Below, one piece after another: positions 24,199 to 34,159 of a DNA stretch of 64,000 nt (its first letter is position 1; every line of letters begins with the position of its first letter). The stretch is from the NCBI GenBank assembly GCA_014281115.1, contig JACONQ010000001.1, forward strand, positions 2,666,001 to 2,730,000, written 5' to 3'. Below the pieces are notes generated by a model. It was not told the DNA's origin and made no database searches. It was given only the letters and a program-made list of their open reading frames with translations. This DNA comes from Laburnicola sp. R22_1. Lineage: Eukaryota > Ascomycota > Dothideomycetes > Pleosporales > Didymosphaeriaceae. The position numbers and the translations under genes are program-made.

Positions 24199-26296
24199 CC
24201 GTGTTTCATCACCCGACGATCGGCCCCACCTGACGATCGATTTGGCAGGGTCCGTGCGTACAACTTTTGAAGCTGTACAACGCAATACAAATTGTATACA
24301 GGCCAGATTTTTTGGTGGAGAGCTTTTGAGAGGCATAGGAGACGATCGCGATACTTTATTAGGTGCGATAACGCTCAGGGAGCCGTAAAGAGCGACCCCG
24401 GCGTGTACGCGCTGGCGTAGGCGCCACATCTACAACAGATGAAAAGTTGTACTCTACATCCTCCTCATCAATTAAAGGAGGCGTAATAACCTTCTCCTTG
24501 CCCTTGCGCGTCACCTTGGAGGTGTTTTGGAGTGGGAGAGGAGCTTCTTGGATGCCTTTGGGGGCCTTGCTTTTGGTGCCCGAAGCGCCTGGGTTGACGC
24601 CAGGCCCTGGGCGCGCTCCTCCTCTTGTATAGCCTTTGTACGCCTCTGCTCCTCCTGGATAGCCTTCCTCTGCTCCTTCTCTTGCTCCTTAGCCTTTGCC
24701 TCCTGATCTTTTTGTGCCTGGCGTTGGCGAGCTTCCTTGACCTTTGCGGGGGACCAAAATATTGCGCCGCCAGCGTAATCTGCAGGTGGTTCAAGCAGTA
24801 GAGGCTTTCCTTGCGTAGGGCGCTTCTTCTGGGCTAGCGCTTCTCGTAAACGCGTATTTTCATGGTTCAGGAGGGTGTTGCGCACTGAAATTGAGTGCAT
24901 AGTGCGGGAGAGCTGCCGGGACCCCTCAGCGTAAGTATCAGAGACAACCTGGCGCAAGAGTCTCTCAATTTTACGCCAATCTGAAGCGCTAAGTACAGAA
25001 GAGCTGCTGTCGCTTGAGGATGGCCGCTCTAGGTCTATATTATTAAAGCGCTGAAGGATTACTTGGGGGTTGAAAGGCACTACGCCAGTGGCCTTAAAGG
25101 CGCTGCAGATCGTGTTTTCTTGAAAGGAGCACTGCCAGGCCCTCTCAAACATAGCGAAGAAGTCGCGCTTTGTGACTCTTGAGAGGCCCTGGCACTTATC
25201 TAAGTACTCAGTAAGTTCAGCGGAGTAGGCAGTGCTGAGAGGCTTGAATAGCGCGACGTCGAGCGGCTGGAGCGTATGGGTTGAATGAGGTGGATAGATA
25301 GCCAGGAGGATCTTATTTTGATCGCAGTAGTCAATAAACTCCATTGTAACATGCGATCCATGGCCGTCAAGGAGTAGTAGACGATAATCGCGGCGCGCCT
25401 TTGCCTTAGTCTCCCTGTCAAACACCTGTTTGACCCATGCTAGGCCTAAATCGTTGTTCGTCCATCCACTTGGTGATACCGCAAAGAAAGCTTTGTGTAA
25501 GGAATCGTCAAAATCTTGTAACCAGGTGTCTTGTATATTGTTTGACTGCGCTTGATAAATCAAGCAAGGCGTAAGAGAGCTTCCATCAGCGCAAATACAT
25601 GCTAGCGTTGTAATCCACTCGCGATTGCCGTCCTGGAGCATTTGTTTAATGCCGCCGCTCTCATAGCGCTGTCGGGAGAAGACACGCTTCATTTTTGACA
25701 GCACCCCAATTAGGAAACCCTTCTCATCCATATTGTACATGTGGCGCTTGTCGACGTTATACTGCTCAATCTTTTTACGTAGGAGCTCGAAATATAGGGC
25801 GTACTTGAAGGCAGAGTCGGCGCGTTTACGTGAGGCGTCTATACCAGAGGTCCAGTGGGAAAGTAGGTCGACTTTGTGGCGTCGTATAAATCGGTCAACC
25901 CAGTTTTTGCCAGCAGGCTTCCCAGCTATTTCTGATGCGAAATTTCGTATCATCTCCTTTGTAGGGGTAATCCTCGTTCGCAAAGGCCATTAATATATTG
26001 TAGAAGCTCAGTTTCCTGTTGGGTGTTGAGGAGGCGCTGGCTGTCGGCCAGCGCGTCGCGCGTGCCCTGCACCCTGCGATGCCGGCGCGACAACGTATTG
26101 CGATCGCAGCCATATTTTTGAGCGACTTTGGTGTAATTAGGCTTCTCAGAGATGCTCAGCGAGCTCAAATAGTCAAGAGCAGCACTTAATTCGGCCATAT
26201 TCGTTGTATAGAGCGTTGCAAAAGGTGCCGAAGTTGGGCTGTTGAGGCGGAAAATCGATCGTCCGGTGGGGCCGATCGTCAGGTGATGAAACACGG
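24199..26296 (-). mobile_element. Pogo-1: Tc1/mariner-superfamily (pogo/Fot-like) element, 2098 bp
   Basis: Bounded by a TA duplication (24,197-24,198 and 26,297-26,298) and 45-bp terminal inverted repeats starting CCGTGTTTCATCACC, with two mismatches. Each terminal repeat contains the 12-mer ACCnGACGATCG twice, separated by GCCCC, a likely pair of transposase-binding sites. Base composition is normal and CpA/TpG are kept, so it has largely escaped RIP. It lies in the AAA ATPase pseudogene in antisense orientation. Confidence 0.95.
24359..26198 (-). pseudogene. Pogo-1 transposase (DDE_1), two single-base frameshifts
   Basis: Minus-strand gene from the ATG at 26,198 (MAELSAALDYLSSLSISEKP) to a TAA at 24,359-24,361 (...RRGRSLRLPERYRT). 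Order: helix-turn-helix N-terminus (VAQKYGCDRNTLSRRHRR), a CENP-B/Tc5-like second DNA-binding helix set (NWVDRFIRRHK), then the DDE_1 nuclease with YNMDEKGF, LLLLDGHGSHVT and HSTHTLQPLDVALFKPL supplying the three acidic residues, then a coiled Lys/Glu-rich tail. The frame breaks at a C-run near 25,958 (GLP-PTKEM expected; four C where five would fit) and again near 24,512. Each break is one missing base: the span is 1840 nt, and adding two gives 1842, a multiple of three (613 aa plus stop). No other damage was seen, so the copy is young but probably inactive. Confidence 0.9.
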
Positions 26297-26649
26297 TATT
26301 GGTTCTTACCAGCAAACGCTTGGAACAACCCGACGATGTGCTCTTGTCTCATGTCCACCTGGGAATAAAATACACTAGTCTCAAGTACGATCAGAAAACC
26401 GCCATCTTCAAGCAATTCCTCGAAGAAGTCGGGGATGACAAGATTGATGATCGTGAAGCTATACTGCGATGGTTCAAAGAAGATGGTCAGGAGATTTTCA
26501 AACCTCTCAATGGACATCAGATTCGGAACGCCCTGTACGCGGCAGCTACGTTGGCTCTCAACAACAAAGGGATGCTGACGCTCCAGCATGTCGAAACGAT
26601 GGCGAAGAATACTTCGAAGCTCAGGCAAGGCCTCAAAACTGTGGATTAG

Positions 26650-27842
26650 TAGGCGAAAGGTGAGGCTGGGCGTGGCAGGTGACTGTTGTTGAGGGAGGGT
26701 TTTCCGGGTCTTTGAGGCCATCAAATCCTCTCTACATCTCACGTATAACGATGCTCCTTGTTCCAGACTGTCATTCTTTACGGCCTTTCGCATTTCAAAA
26801 TTGTTTCGGATCTAGTACTCTTCATTGGTATTGAATCAAGTATTGCAGTTTAGAGCTATTTTTTCCTGGTGATAGCTATCCGAGCAGTGATTCAATCGAT
26901 CTAATCACTTCCACCGCTGCTTGTATTTCGATGGAAACGAGTTTAGTCTGACGTCGCCCCTTCAATTGCCTCGTTGCTCAGACCTCTGTTGGCCAAACAA
27001 ATGATATAGCACAGTGAAAAGCGCCCGACGTTCATTGAGCATCATTGAGGAAGTCTGTCCGTCTCATAATGGTCATTTGGATTTCAACTTAAGTATCGTT
27101 ATTACTAGTGTCACTGATGAAGGAGGTGTACCAGGGACTTTGGCGGAAGCCATGTCAAATATAAAACGAACTGAGATAGAAACCTTTGGATTCCTAGCAC
27201 TTTGCTTAGACATTAGTTTTCATACGTTCCTCTGACGAAGAATGTGTTTATGCAGGTATTGCTCATCCTAGGGTAGCACATAGTACTTAGGGTTCCAAAT
27301 CGACCTTGGTAGTGCTCATCAGGTATTCCTCTACCTATCACGACAGTGATTCTACAAACACACCCTCCTGATTTTCCATGTCGCATTCGCCCATACTGCA
27401 CTTACCCATACCGCATTCTCTGCACTTCGAGACAAGCTCCTCGGCGTCCCACCCCCAAAAGGCCGAAGTGGCTTTCTTCAACTGTTATAGCCTGAGTCGG
27501 CATGTAATCTAGCGATGCAATCCAAACACGTTGCCTCATTCCTTCTGAACCTTCGGCGCGGGGAGTTGGGGCACGGCCGACCTCTTTGGCGTCCCCTATC
27601 ATATTTTTCTACGTTCCAAAATTCGTGGTGATTAAAATTCCTGAAAGTGACGTAAAAGATTGTGCACATGGTGTGGTTTAGGTATTAGAAAGAGGCAGAG
27701 TGGTTGTTACGTGAAATTGATTCTTGGGTATGGCTGGGTTGCAGGGCTGTTAGTTTTGTGGGCTTTTTGGTTTTCTGTATGGGAGAAGTTGTGTGGTAAA
27801 TTTTTTGGGACAGAGTCGAGTTGTGGAAAAATATTTGGCCTG
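26650..27842. other. Intergenic, then island/AT-block border
   Basis: No gene recognised. Contains motif copy C. From about 27,660 the composition slides towards AT, and from 27,843 onward the sequence matches repeats of the AT-rich block. Confidence 0.45.
27258..27288. repeat. Palindrome-cored motif, copy C
   Basis: CATCCTAGGGTAGCACATAG followed by TACTT. It matches copy B over most of its length and copy A over the core. Confidence 0.45.
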
Positions 27843-29690
27843 TTAAATAGGTACTCTACAGCTAGCTATATAGATAGCAATATCTACTAGATCTATATTA
27901 GTAAGTATAGAGGGTGTATAGGATAAGCGTATAAGAAAAGAAATAATATAATAGAACTAACTTTAGTATTAATTACTTATATTTAAAAAGGGTGTAGATA
28001 AAAAAAAGAAAATTCTATAATATATAGGCTATAGTATATAGATATTATATAATTCTTATACAATACTATATGGGTCGCATTGTTTATTTAGTGTCGATCA
28101 CCCTTTTTAACTACATTTTTTTAATTTAAGCCTGCGTAGGTTGGAATGGAAAGGCCGCTCTAGTCTAGCGCCTAAAAATACAGTCTACTAAGTCTCTGCT
28201 AATATAATAATAGTTTATAAAAATAGTTTATAAACTATATACTTGCCTCTTATTATCTATAAGCGCTCTTATAGCTATTAAATTTACTTAAAGCGTGCAC
28301 AGCAAACTAAGCTCTATTATTACTATTATTAGCAATTGCGTCGCTTACGTATCGCGCTTATCTAACGCTATAACTATAAGAATCTAATATATCTATGTAA
28401 CACTCTCCTCCCCTAGTAACTTATTAATAAATATCTTCTTCTCTTTCTTCTTATTACTCTTCTCTAAGGTTATTGCTACCTTCCTAACTAGTAGCAATAT
28501 AAGGAACTATAGTAACAACTCTACGCGTTTATTATAGCGCCTATAGTTACTAATCTATTGCTAGCCTAACTAGTACACTAGAACCGCTTTATATAGGGTA
28601 AAATATACCTTCTACTTTCTATTAATAATCTTCTAGATAGAGTAGTACTCTAGTGTAGACCTAGTGTCTTTAGATAAATAGATTAGAGTATACTTTTAGG
28701 CGGTGTTAACCGCGATTTTAGTATTAGGGCTTAGAAGGATAGTGAAAAATAGAGCAATAGTAGTAGAAGTCTTAAGGTTAACTTTAATATAAAGATAGAG
28801 TATTAGTGTACCTATAGTATATAAGCTTCTACCTAGCATATATCTTATAATAGTACAAACCTACTAATATAGCTATTACTTTTAGTAATCTTTAAAGATA
28901 ATAGTAGAGAGAGATAGTTGCAGTATTATACTAGTTATAACACTAGCGCTATTTTATACCTTTTTTACTCTAAACTATAGTATAGTAATATGGCCTTATA
29001 TATAGTTTTGTATATAAAATTTTTTTTAGTTAGAGTAGGCGCGCTAAGCCTACTAAGCTCGCTTATAACGCGCTAACCCTTTTTATTAACACCTTAAAAC
29101 GCTTTTCTGTGTATATAATAGTAGTAGGAATATCTGCTATTATTATAATATTTTTATTAGAAACCCCTTAGTCGTAAAAAAACTATATAATACTATTATA
29201 TAGTAATATTAAAATTTTAATACTTTTAGGTGCCCTTACTTATATAGTATATAGATACTAGTAACTTTTTATTTTAAAGTTACTATTAGTAGTTCTTTCT
29301 TTCTCTATATAAACTATCTACTTACTAATATTTACTTTATTTATATATTATTCTCTTATTTATATATCTTCTAATCTTACTAGTTTACTTTAGTTAGTAG
29401 GAAAATTCTATTAAGTAACTATTTATTATAATTTACTACTATTTATTAGACGCGTAATTAGGCTTATTAATAGTAAAGTAGCTATTTAGCTAATAGTAGT
29501 TAAAAGTAAAATTATATAATTAATAATATAATTATAGTAATAATATATTATTTATATAAAGCTTTTTACTTAGTTTATTCCTTGTATAATAAATAAATCT
29601 ATTTATCTTATTTATTTAGGTAGTAGTATTAGGTAATTATATAAGATTAAATAAGGAAAAGATAAATACTAATAAGAGGTAGAAATTAAG
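27843..29690 (+). repeat. Repeat G, copy 1 (interrupted by element k)
   Basis: 27,843-28,069 plus 29,184-29,690 together parallel 30,842-31,219 plus 33,434-33,785. Both begin TTAAATAGGTACTCTA and share TATAATAGAACTAACTTTAG and later TAGGTGCYCTT. The two copies are in the same orientation. No coding capacity was recognised. Each copy has been opened by a different insertion, so each serves as the empty site for the other. Confidence 0.7.
28070..29183 (+). mobile_element. Element k, copy 1 (about 1.1 kb, retroposon-like)
   Basis: Begins GGTCGCATTGTTTATTTAG and ends CTTAGTCGTAAAAAAAC. Flanked by a 13-bp direct repeat TATACAATACTAT / TATATAATACTAT (28,057-28,069 and 29,184-29,196; one C/T difference as RIP would make). 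The last 110-130 bp equal the S2 repeat. Other copies: 34,233-35,380 (inverted) and 46,541-56,071 (interrupted). Variable-length duplications of 11-13 bp, no terminal inverted repeat and an A-rich end suggest target-primed retroposition. No reverse transcriptase could be read. Confidence 0.65.
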
Positions 29691-29877
29691 GCTTTAAATA
29701 GAGAAAAGAGATATATAAGACTAGCTTTCTTTTCTTTCTTTTTTTCTTATTTTTTACTTTAAACATCTCTTTATATATATTTCTTCTTCTTAGCTCTTTT
29801 CTCTTTTATTAAACTAATCTCCTATTTTATATAGTGCTAAACTATATCCCTTATTATAGAATATCTTATCTTTATAT

Positions 29878-30005
29878 GTGTGTGGCGTTATTTTATCTAT
29901 CTAGGGGTAGGACGACAAAGGCTTTCATCTTAAATAACATAATAAAAAAGCACAGCCCCCTGCTTAGTAATTAAAAAGGCGTAAAAAGGTAATAATAAAA
30001 AAGCA
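29878..30005 (+). repeat. S1 short interspersed repeat with 10-bp target duplication
   Basis: The 128-bp unit is flanked by ATCTTTATAT at 29,868-29,877 and 30,006-30,015. It starts GTGTGTGGCGTTATTTTATC, contains GGACGACAAAGGC and CTGCTTAGTAATTAAAAA, and finishes with an A-rich tail (GGCGTAAAAAGG, AATAATAAAAAAGCA). The surrounding sequence is a diverged copy of 46,350-46,529, which lacks the unit at the matching place. Other copies: 1391-1521, 33,945-34,045, 34,160-35,425 (split), 35,573-35,668, 45,755-45,873, 46,003-46,108 and 57,466-57,548. Confidence 0.75.
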
Positions 30006-30607
30006 ATCTTTATATAATACTAATTTAGTGTAGGTAATAGCATTTATACTAGTTATTAACTATTTTAGCTTTTTTAGCTTTACTATTACTATATAACTTT
30101 TTTAAAATAAAAGAATATATATTACTTTTCGAACTAGTTCTTAGGCAAACTATATATTTATTTACAATATTTCTATTAATATAAGTTTCTCTATTCTTTG
30201 CTTTTATATAATACTAACTATAAAAAATAGCTAGAGAAGTTATATATTATATATCTACTTTTATATAATATTAATATTATTCTTATAGCTAGTATAGACT
30301 TATATTTATAAGCTACTAAAGTTATTTAGTATAAAAGCTACTTTTATACGCTTTTAGTCTAGTTATATAATATTTTAAAAGTATTTTATATACTTATTAC
30401 TATAGTAGTAACTTTAATTCTAGACTTTTTACTAAGTATTACATATTAGTAAATTTCTAGGTAAATTATATAGTTTTTATATATAGTAAAGCTATAGTAC
30501 TAAGTATAATTATTATATAAAATAAGGCTAGATAGTAGGGTAAACACTTTTAAATATTATTTATAAATACTAAAATAAAAATTTCTCTTTAAATAAGTAT
30601 ATATTAT

Positions 30608-30718
30608 GGTTTTTTTGCGACTAAGGAGTTTCTAATAAAATTATTACAATAATAGCAGTTATCTCTCCTACTATTATTAACACAGAAAAGCGTTTTAAGA
30701 TAGTATTAATAAAAAGTG
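30608..30718 (-). repeat. S2 short interspersed repeat, solo copy with 10-bp duplication
   Basis: The 111-bp unit is flanked by TATATATTAT at 30,598-30,607 and 30,719-30,728. On the plus strand it reads GGTTTTTTTGCGACTAAGG ... AACACAGAAAAGCG ... AATAAAAAG. It is identical in plan to the end of element k, so it is either a severely 5'-truncated k copy or an independent unit that k has captured. Confidence 0.7.
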
Positions 30719-31219
30719 TATATATTATATCTCTTCTTTTTTAAATAATAGATAGAAAAAGCATATTTTTAAGTAATATATATATAAAAGAATTAAATAA
30801 ATATATTATATAAAAGAAAAAATAAATAATAAGAAAATAGTTATTAAATAGGTACTCTATAGCTAGCTGTATAGACATTAATATCTAATACTCTATACTA
30901 GCAACTTAAGGTGTAAAGGATGTATAGAATAATTATATAAGAAAAGAAAATAATATAATAGAACTAACTTTAGTATTAATTGCTTATATCTAGAAGGAGT
31001 GCAAATAAAAAAAGAAGATTCTATAGCATATAGGCTGCGGCGTATAGGTATTACGTAATCCCCATATAATACTATTATATAGTAATATTAAAATCTTAAT
31101 CTTCTTAGGTGCTCTTGCCTATATAGTGTATAGATATTAGCAACTTTTTATTTTTAAAGTTGCTATTAGTAGTTCTCCCTTCCTCTATATAAACTATCTA
31201 CTTACTAGTATTTACTTTA

Positions 31220-33433
31220 ACATATTCTATTAGTAGCCCGGATAGATTAGTCCGCCGGACAGTTTTTGCCAAGACCACAACACTTCACTATAAATTATAA
31301 TGTCTTAATAACACGACGCGTTATTATCTAATTAAGAAGGCAGAATTAAGCTTGCCCTTCACGCCTATTAGAATAAGCAAATTTCAAGCCTGCAACGCGC
31401 TGCTACAGCATATAATATCCTAAAGTCTACACTAAGCGATTAAATTAACAGAATTATCACCTAAGCAGATATACAATTAGGCATGGCAAAGCTTACCGCG
31501 ACTAAAGAGCAGACGCTCATATAGTATATCCTCGACCTAGATTCGCAAGGATTTGCACCCTAGCTAGGTAAGGTGGAAGATATAGCCAACAAACTGCTAG
31601 CTGCGCGGCATAGAGACCCTATAGGACAATACTAGGCTTAGCGCTTTGTAAAGCGCGTACCTAAGCTTAAAATAGCTTTTAATTAAGCGAAGAACTAATA
31701 GAGAATATAATAGGAAGACCTAGAGGTTATAAACGCGTAGTTTTAGCTAGTAGAGAATACAAAAGCCAAGTATAGAGTGTAGGATAGAGACATCTATAAC
31801 TTTAATAAGATAGGCTTCTAGATAGGAGTTATTAGCTTAATAAAGGTTGTAACTAGTTTAGAAAGACGTTCTTAACCTACGCTTGTTTAGCTAGGCAACC
31901 GCGAGTAGGTCACAGTGATTTAGAGTATTTGCGCTACTAGGTATACTACCCTGCCCTTTATTATCTATAAAGGGCGAGTCTATATCTTAGCGTGGTATAA
32001 GGAGACCAGTATCCCCCGCGATTAGAAGCTCTTAGTCTCTAAGACTGGCTAGACTAACAACAAGCTTAGAGTTGCGTGGTTAAAGCACTTTAACGCGTAT
32101 ACAAGGCCGCGCATAGTGGGGTTATAGAGGTTACTTATTCTAGACAGCTATAAGAGCTACCACTCCTAGGATTTTAAGGATTATTGCCTAGAACAGAAGA
32201 TCCTAACACTCTGTATGCCAGCGCACTTATCTCATATCCTCCAGCCGCTTAATGTGGTCTATTTCGCACTACTAAAGCTAAAGTACTCCTAGCGCGTGCG
32301 GGACTTAGCGCGCTAACGCGTCTTTTATATTAATAAAGAGGGCTTCCTACTAGCCTTTTATAACGCGTTTTTTAATATATTTACACTAGAAAACTGTAAG
32401 AAAGCCTTTAAGGCCTCTAGGCTTGTTCCTTTAGATGCGTTAGTAGTAGTAGATCGCCTTAATGTGCGTATTCACACTCCACCTTAGGGTACCCCACTAG
32501 ATACACCATGGCAAGCCAGAACCCTAAGCAATACCCTCGAGTTTGGATCCCAGTTAAAGCTCGTACGCGACTCTTTTATTCGGTCTCCACCTAATGCTAA
32601 ATCGAGCTACTTACAGCTTATAAAAGGTGCTAAACTTATGCTCTACTATAGTGTACTTTAAGAGACCCGCATTAAGGAACTTAAGGAGCAAATTAAGGTT
32701 CTAACAAAGCGAAAAACGCGTAAAAGAAAGCGCATTTAGAAAGGTAGGACGCTAGGCTTTACTTAGGGAGCAGATTTGGGAGTAGAAAGCCCTTCTATTG
32801 GGGTGAAGTTATCGAAAAGGGCGCGAGGTAGTGGTGAGGGAGAGGCAGGTCCCTTAACACAACGCCGCTATAGGAGGTGCGGAGAGCCTGGGCACAACGC
32901 AAGGACCTGTCAGATAGATAAAGAGATAGAGAAGGAGTTAGATATTACCCTTAGCGGCTTATTTTCAGATAGTGTTAATAGTAAATCAGAGTGATTTTAT
33001 TATAGGTTACTATAAGGCCAAAAATAACGGGTTAACTTTATCTTGCAATAGTACGCACTTAGTAACTAAAAATTAGATAAAGTACTACTTAAGATATAGT
33101 ATGCTTCACTGCGAATCATAATAAGTATACTATATATTGCCTACGTATAGTATGGTAGATAATATATCGTATATTATAGGGAGTCTTATTGTAAGTTCGT
33201 ACTGCCAAGAAAGACTCCTTAGCTTTGCGCGGCTGTAGCAGCCGCGCAAAGAGGCTGCACGACGTAAAAAGTAGATTAAATAGTAACTTGGTATATTGTA
33301 AGTTATAGTAGGTTATTATGAGTCACTATGAAGTAACGTTGGTGGTGTTCTATAATGAGTTATAAGGGACCTCGAAGTTGCCAAGAAAAACTATCCGGCG
33401 GACTAATCTATCCGGGCTACTAATAGAATATGT
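31220..33433 (+). mobile_element. Fot-A: pogo/Fot-type element, 2214 bp, RIP-mutated
   Basis: Flanked by a TA duplication (31,218-31,219 and 33,434-33,435). Terminal inverted repeats of about 54 bp begin ACATATTCTATTAGTAGCCC and are followed by GGATAGATTAGTCCGCCGGA. Repeat G copy 1 shows the uninterrupted target. RIP is evident in the body, but the terminal repeats keep GC-rich stretches. Confidence 0.93.
31300..32994 (+). pseudogene. Fot-A transposase with CCHC knuckle, full-length frame with many nonsense codons
   Basis: From ATG 31,300 to TGA 32,992-32,994 is 565 codons with no frameshift, but with more than twenty TAG/TAA codons at places where Trp, Gln or Arg would be expected. Recognisable parts: LGNREWVTVI near 31,890, LLILDSYKSYHS near 32,130 and LCMPAHLSHILQPLNVVYFALL near 32,210 (DDE_1 core; D changed to N in PLNV, as TpG to TpA would do). 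The last 73 codons are open and carry a zinc knuckle CGEPGHNARTC (CX4HX4C form: RCGEPGHNARTC). A protein killed almost only by transitions is the textbook RIP outcome. Confidence 0.88.
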
Positions 33434-33944
33434 TATCTATATATTATTTTCCTATCTATATATCTCTTAATCTTACTAGCCTACTCTAGTTAGCAAAAAA
33501 ATTCTATTAAGTAACTATTTATTATACTTAACTACTATTTATTAGAGGCGTAATTAGGCATATTAATAGTAAAGTAACTATCTAGCTAATAGTAGTTAAG
33601 AGTAAGATTATTTAGTTAGTAATATAATTATAGTAATAATATATTATTTTTATAGAGCTTTTTTACTTAGTTTATTTCTTATATAATAGATAGACCTATT
33701 TATCTTATTTATTTAGGTAGTAATATTAGGTAATTATATAATATTAAATAAGAGGAAAATAAACGCTAATAAAGAGTAGAAATTAAAGCTCTATATTAGA
33801 AAAGTTTTTTAGCTTAACTATATATATAGTGCGTAGATATACATAGACTTACGTAGACTTATATATTTATACGCATTTTTATATAAGTAATTTACTAGCA
33901 TAAAAATGCTTAGAAATATATAAATATATATAGACTTACTTTTA

Positions 33945-34045
33945 CGTCTTTTTTAATTACTAAGCAAAAGACTCTGCTTTTTTATTATATTATTTAAGAT
34001 AAAAGCCTTTGTTATTCTACCTCTAGGTAGATAAAATAATACTAT
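33945..34045 (-). repeat. S1 short interspersed repeat in H arm 1
   Basis: Same layout as the 29,878 copy, but more RIP-altered (AATACTATATATAG where AACGCCACACAC is expected). Absent from the matching point of H arm 2. Confidence 0.6.
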
Positions 34046-34159
34046 ATATAGACTTATATAGATATGCATAAATAGTCTAAATAAGTAATTTTTTAAAGCT
34101 TTATAATTTTTACTAGTAAAGCTATAATTTTAATTTTTTAATAGATTTATAGAGAAAAT

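Larger units (their letters stand above)
21353..26649 (+). pseudogene. AAA ATPase (DUF7025-type N-terminus), split by a pogo-like transposon
   Basis: Parts recognised in order: a low-complexity N-terminus (about 21,353-22,400); a region typical of fungal AAA proteins with a DUF7025-like segment (22,449-23,360, containing DSVWALFPPGELVYAEVYQ); HIVVDFEAF (about 23,509); then the AAA core with Walker A GPSGAGKT (near 23,955) and Walker B VLLLDEAD (near 24,110). Coding stops being host at 24,198 and resumes at 26,299 with LVLTSKRLEQPDDVLLSHVH, the sensor-1/second-region-of-homology part, to a stop at 26,649. Setting aside 24,199-26,298 joins GGC-ATA to TTG-GTT in frame. There is also an in-frame TGA at 23,028-23,030 where the family usually has Trp. 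Likely introns are 22,204-22,250, 23,306-23,355 and about 23,450-23,499. The join between the first two N-terminal exons (around 21,599-21,650) could not be made in frame, so a further lesion or an unusual intron is possible. Confidence 0.8.
30842..33785 (+). repeat. Repeat G, copy 2 (interrupted by Fot-A)
   Basis: 30,842-31,219 and 33,434-33,785 parallel the two pieces of repeat G copy 1. The Fot-A insertion falls at a TA that is still single in copy 1 near 29,330. Confidence 0.7.
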
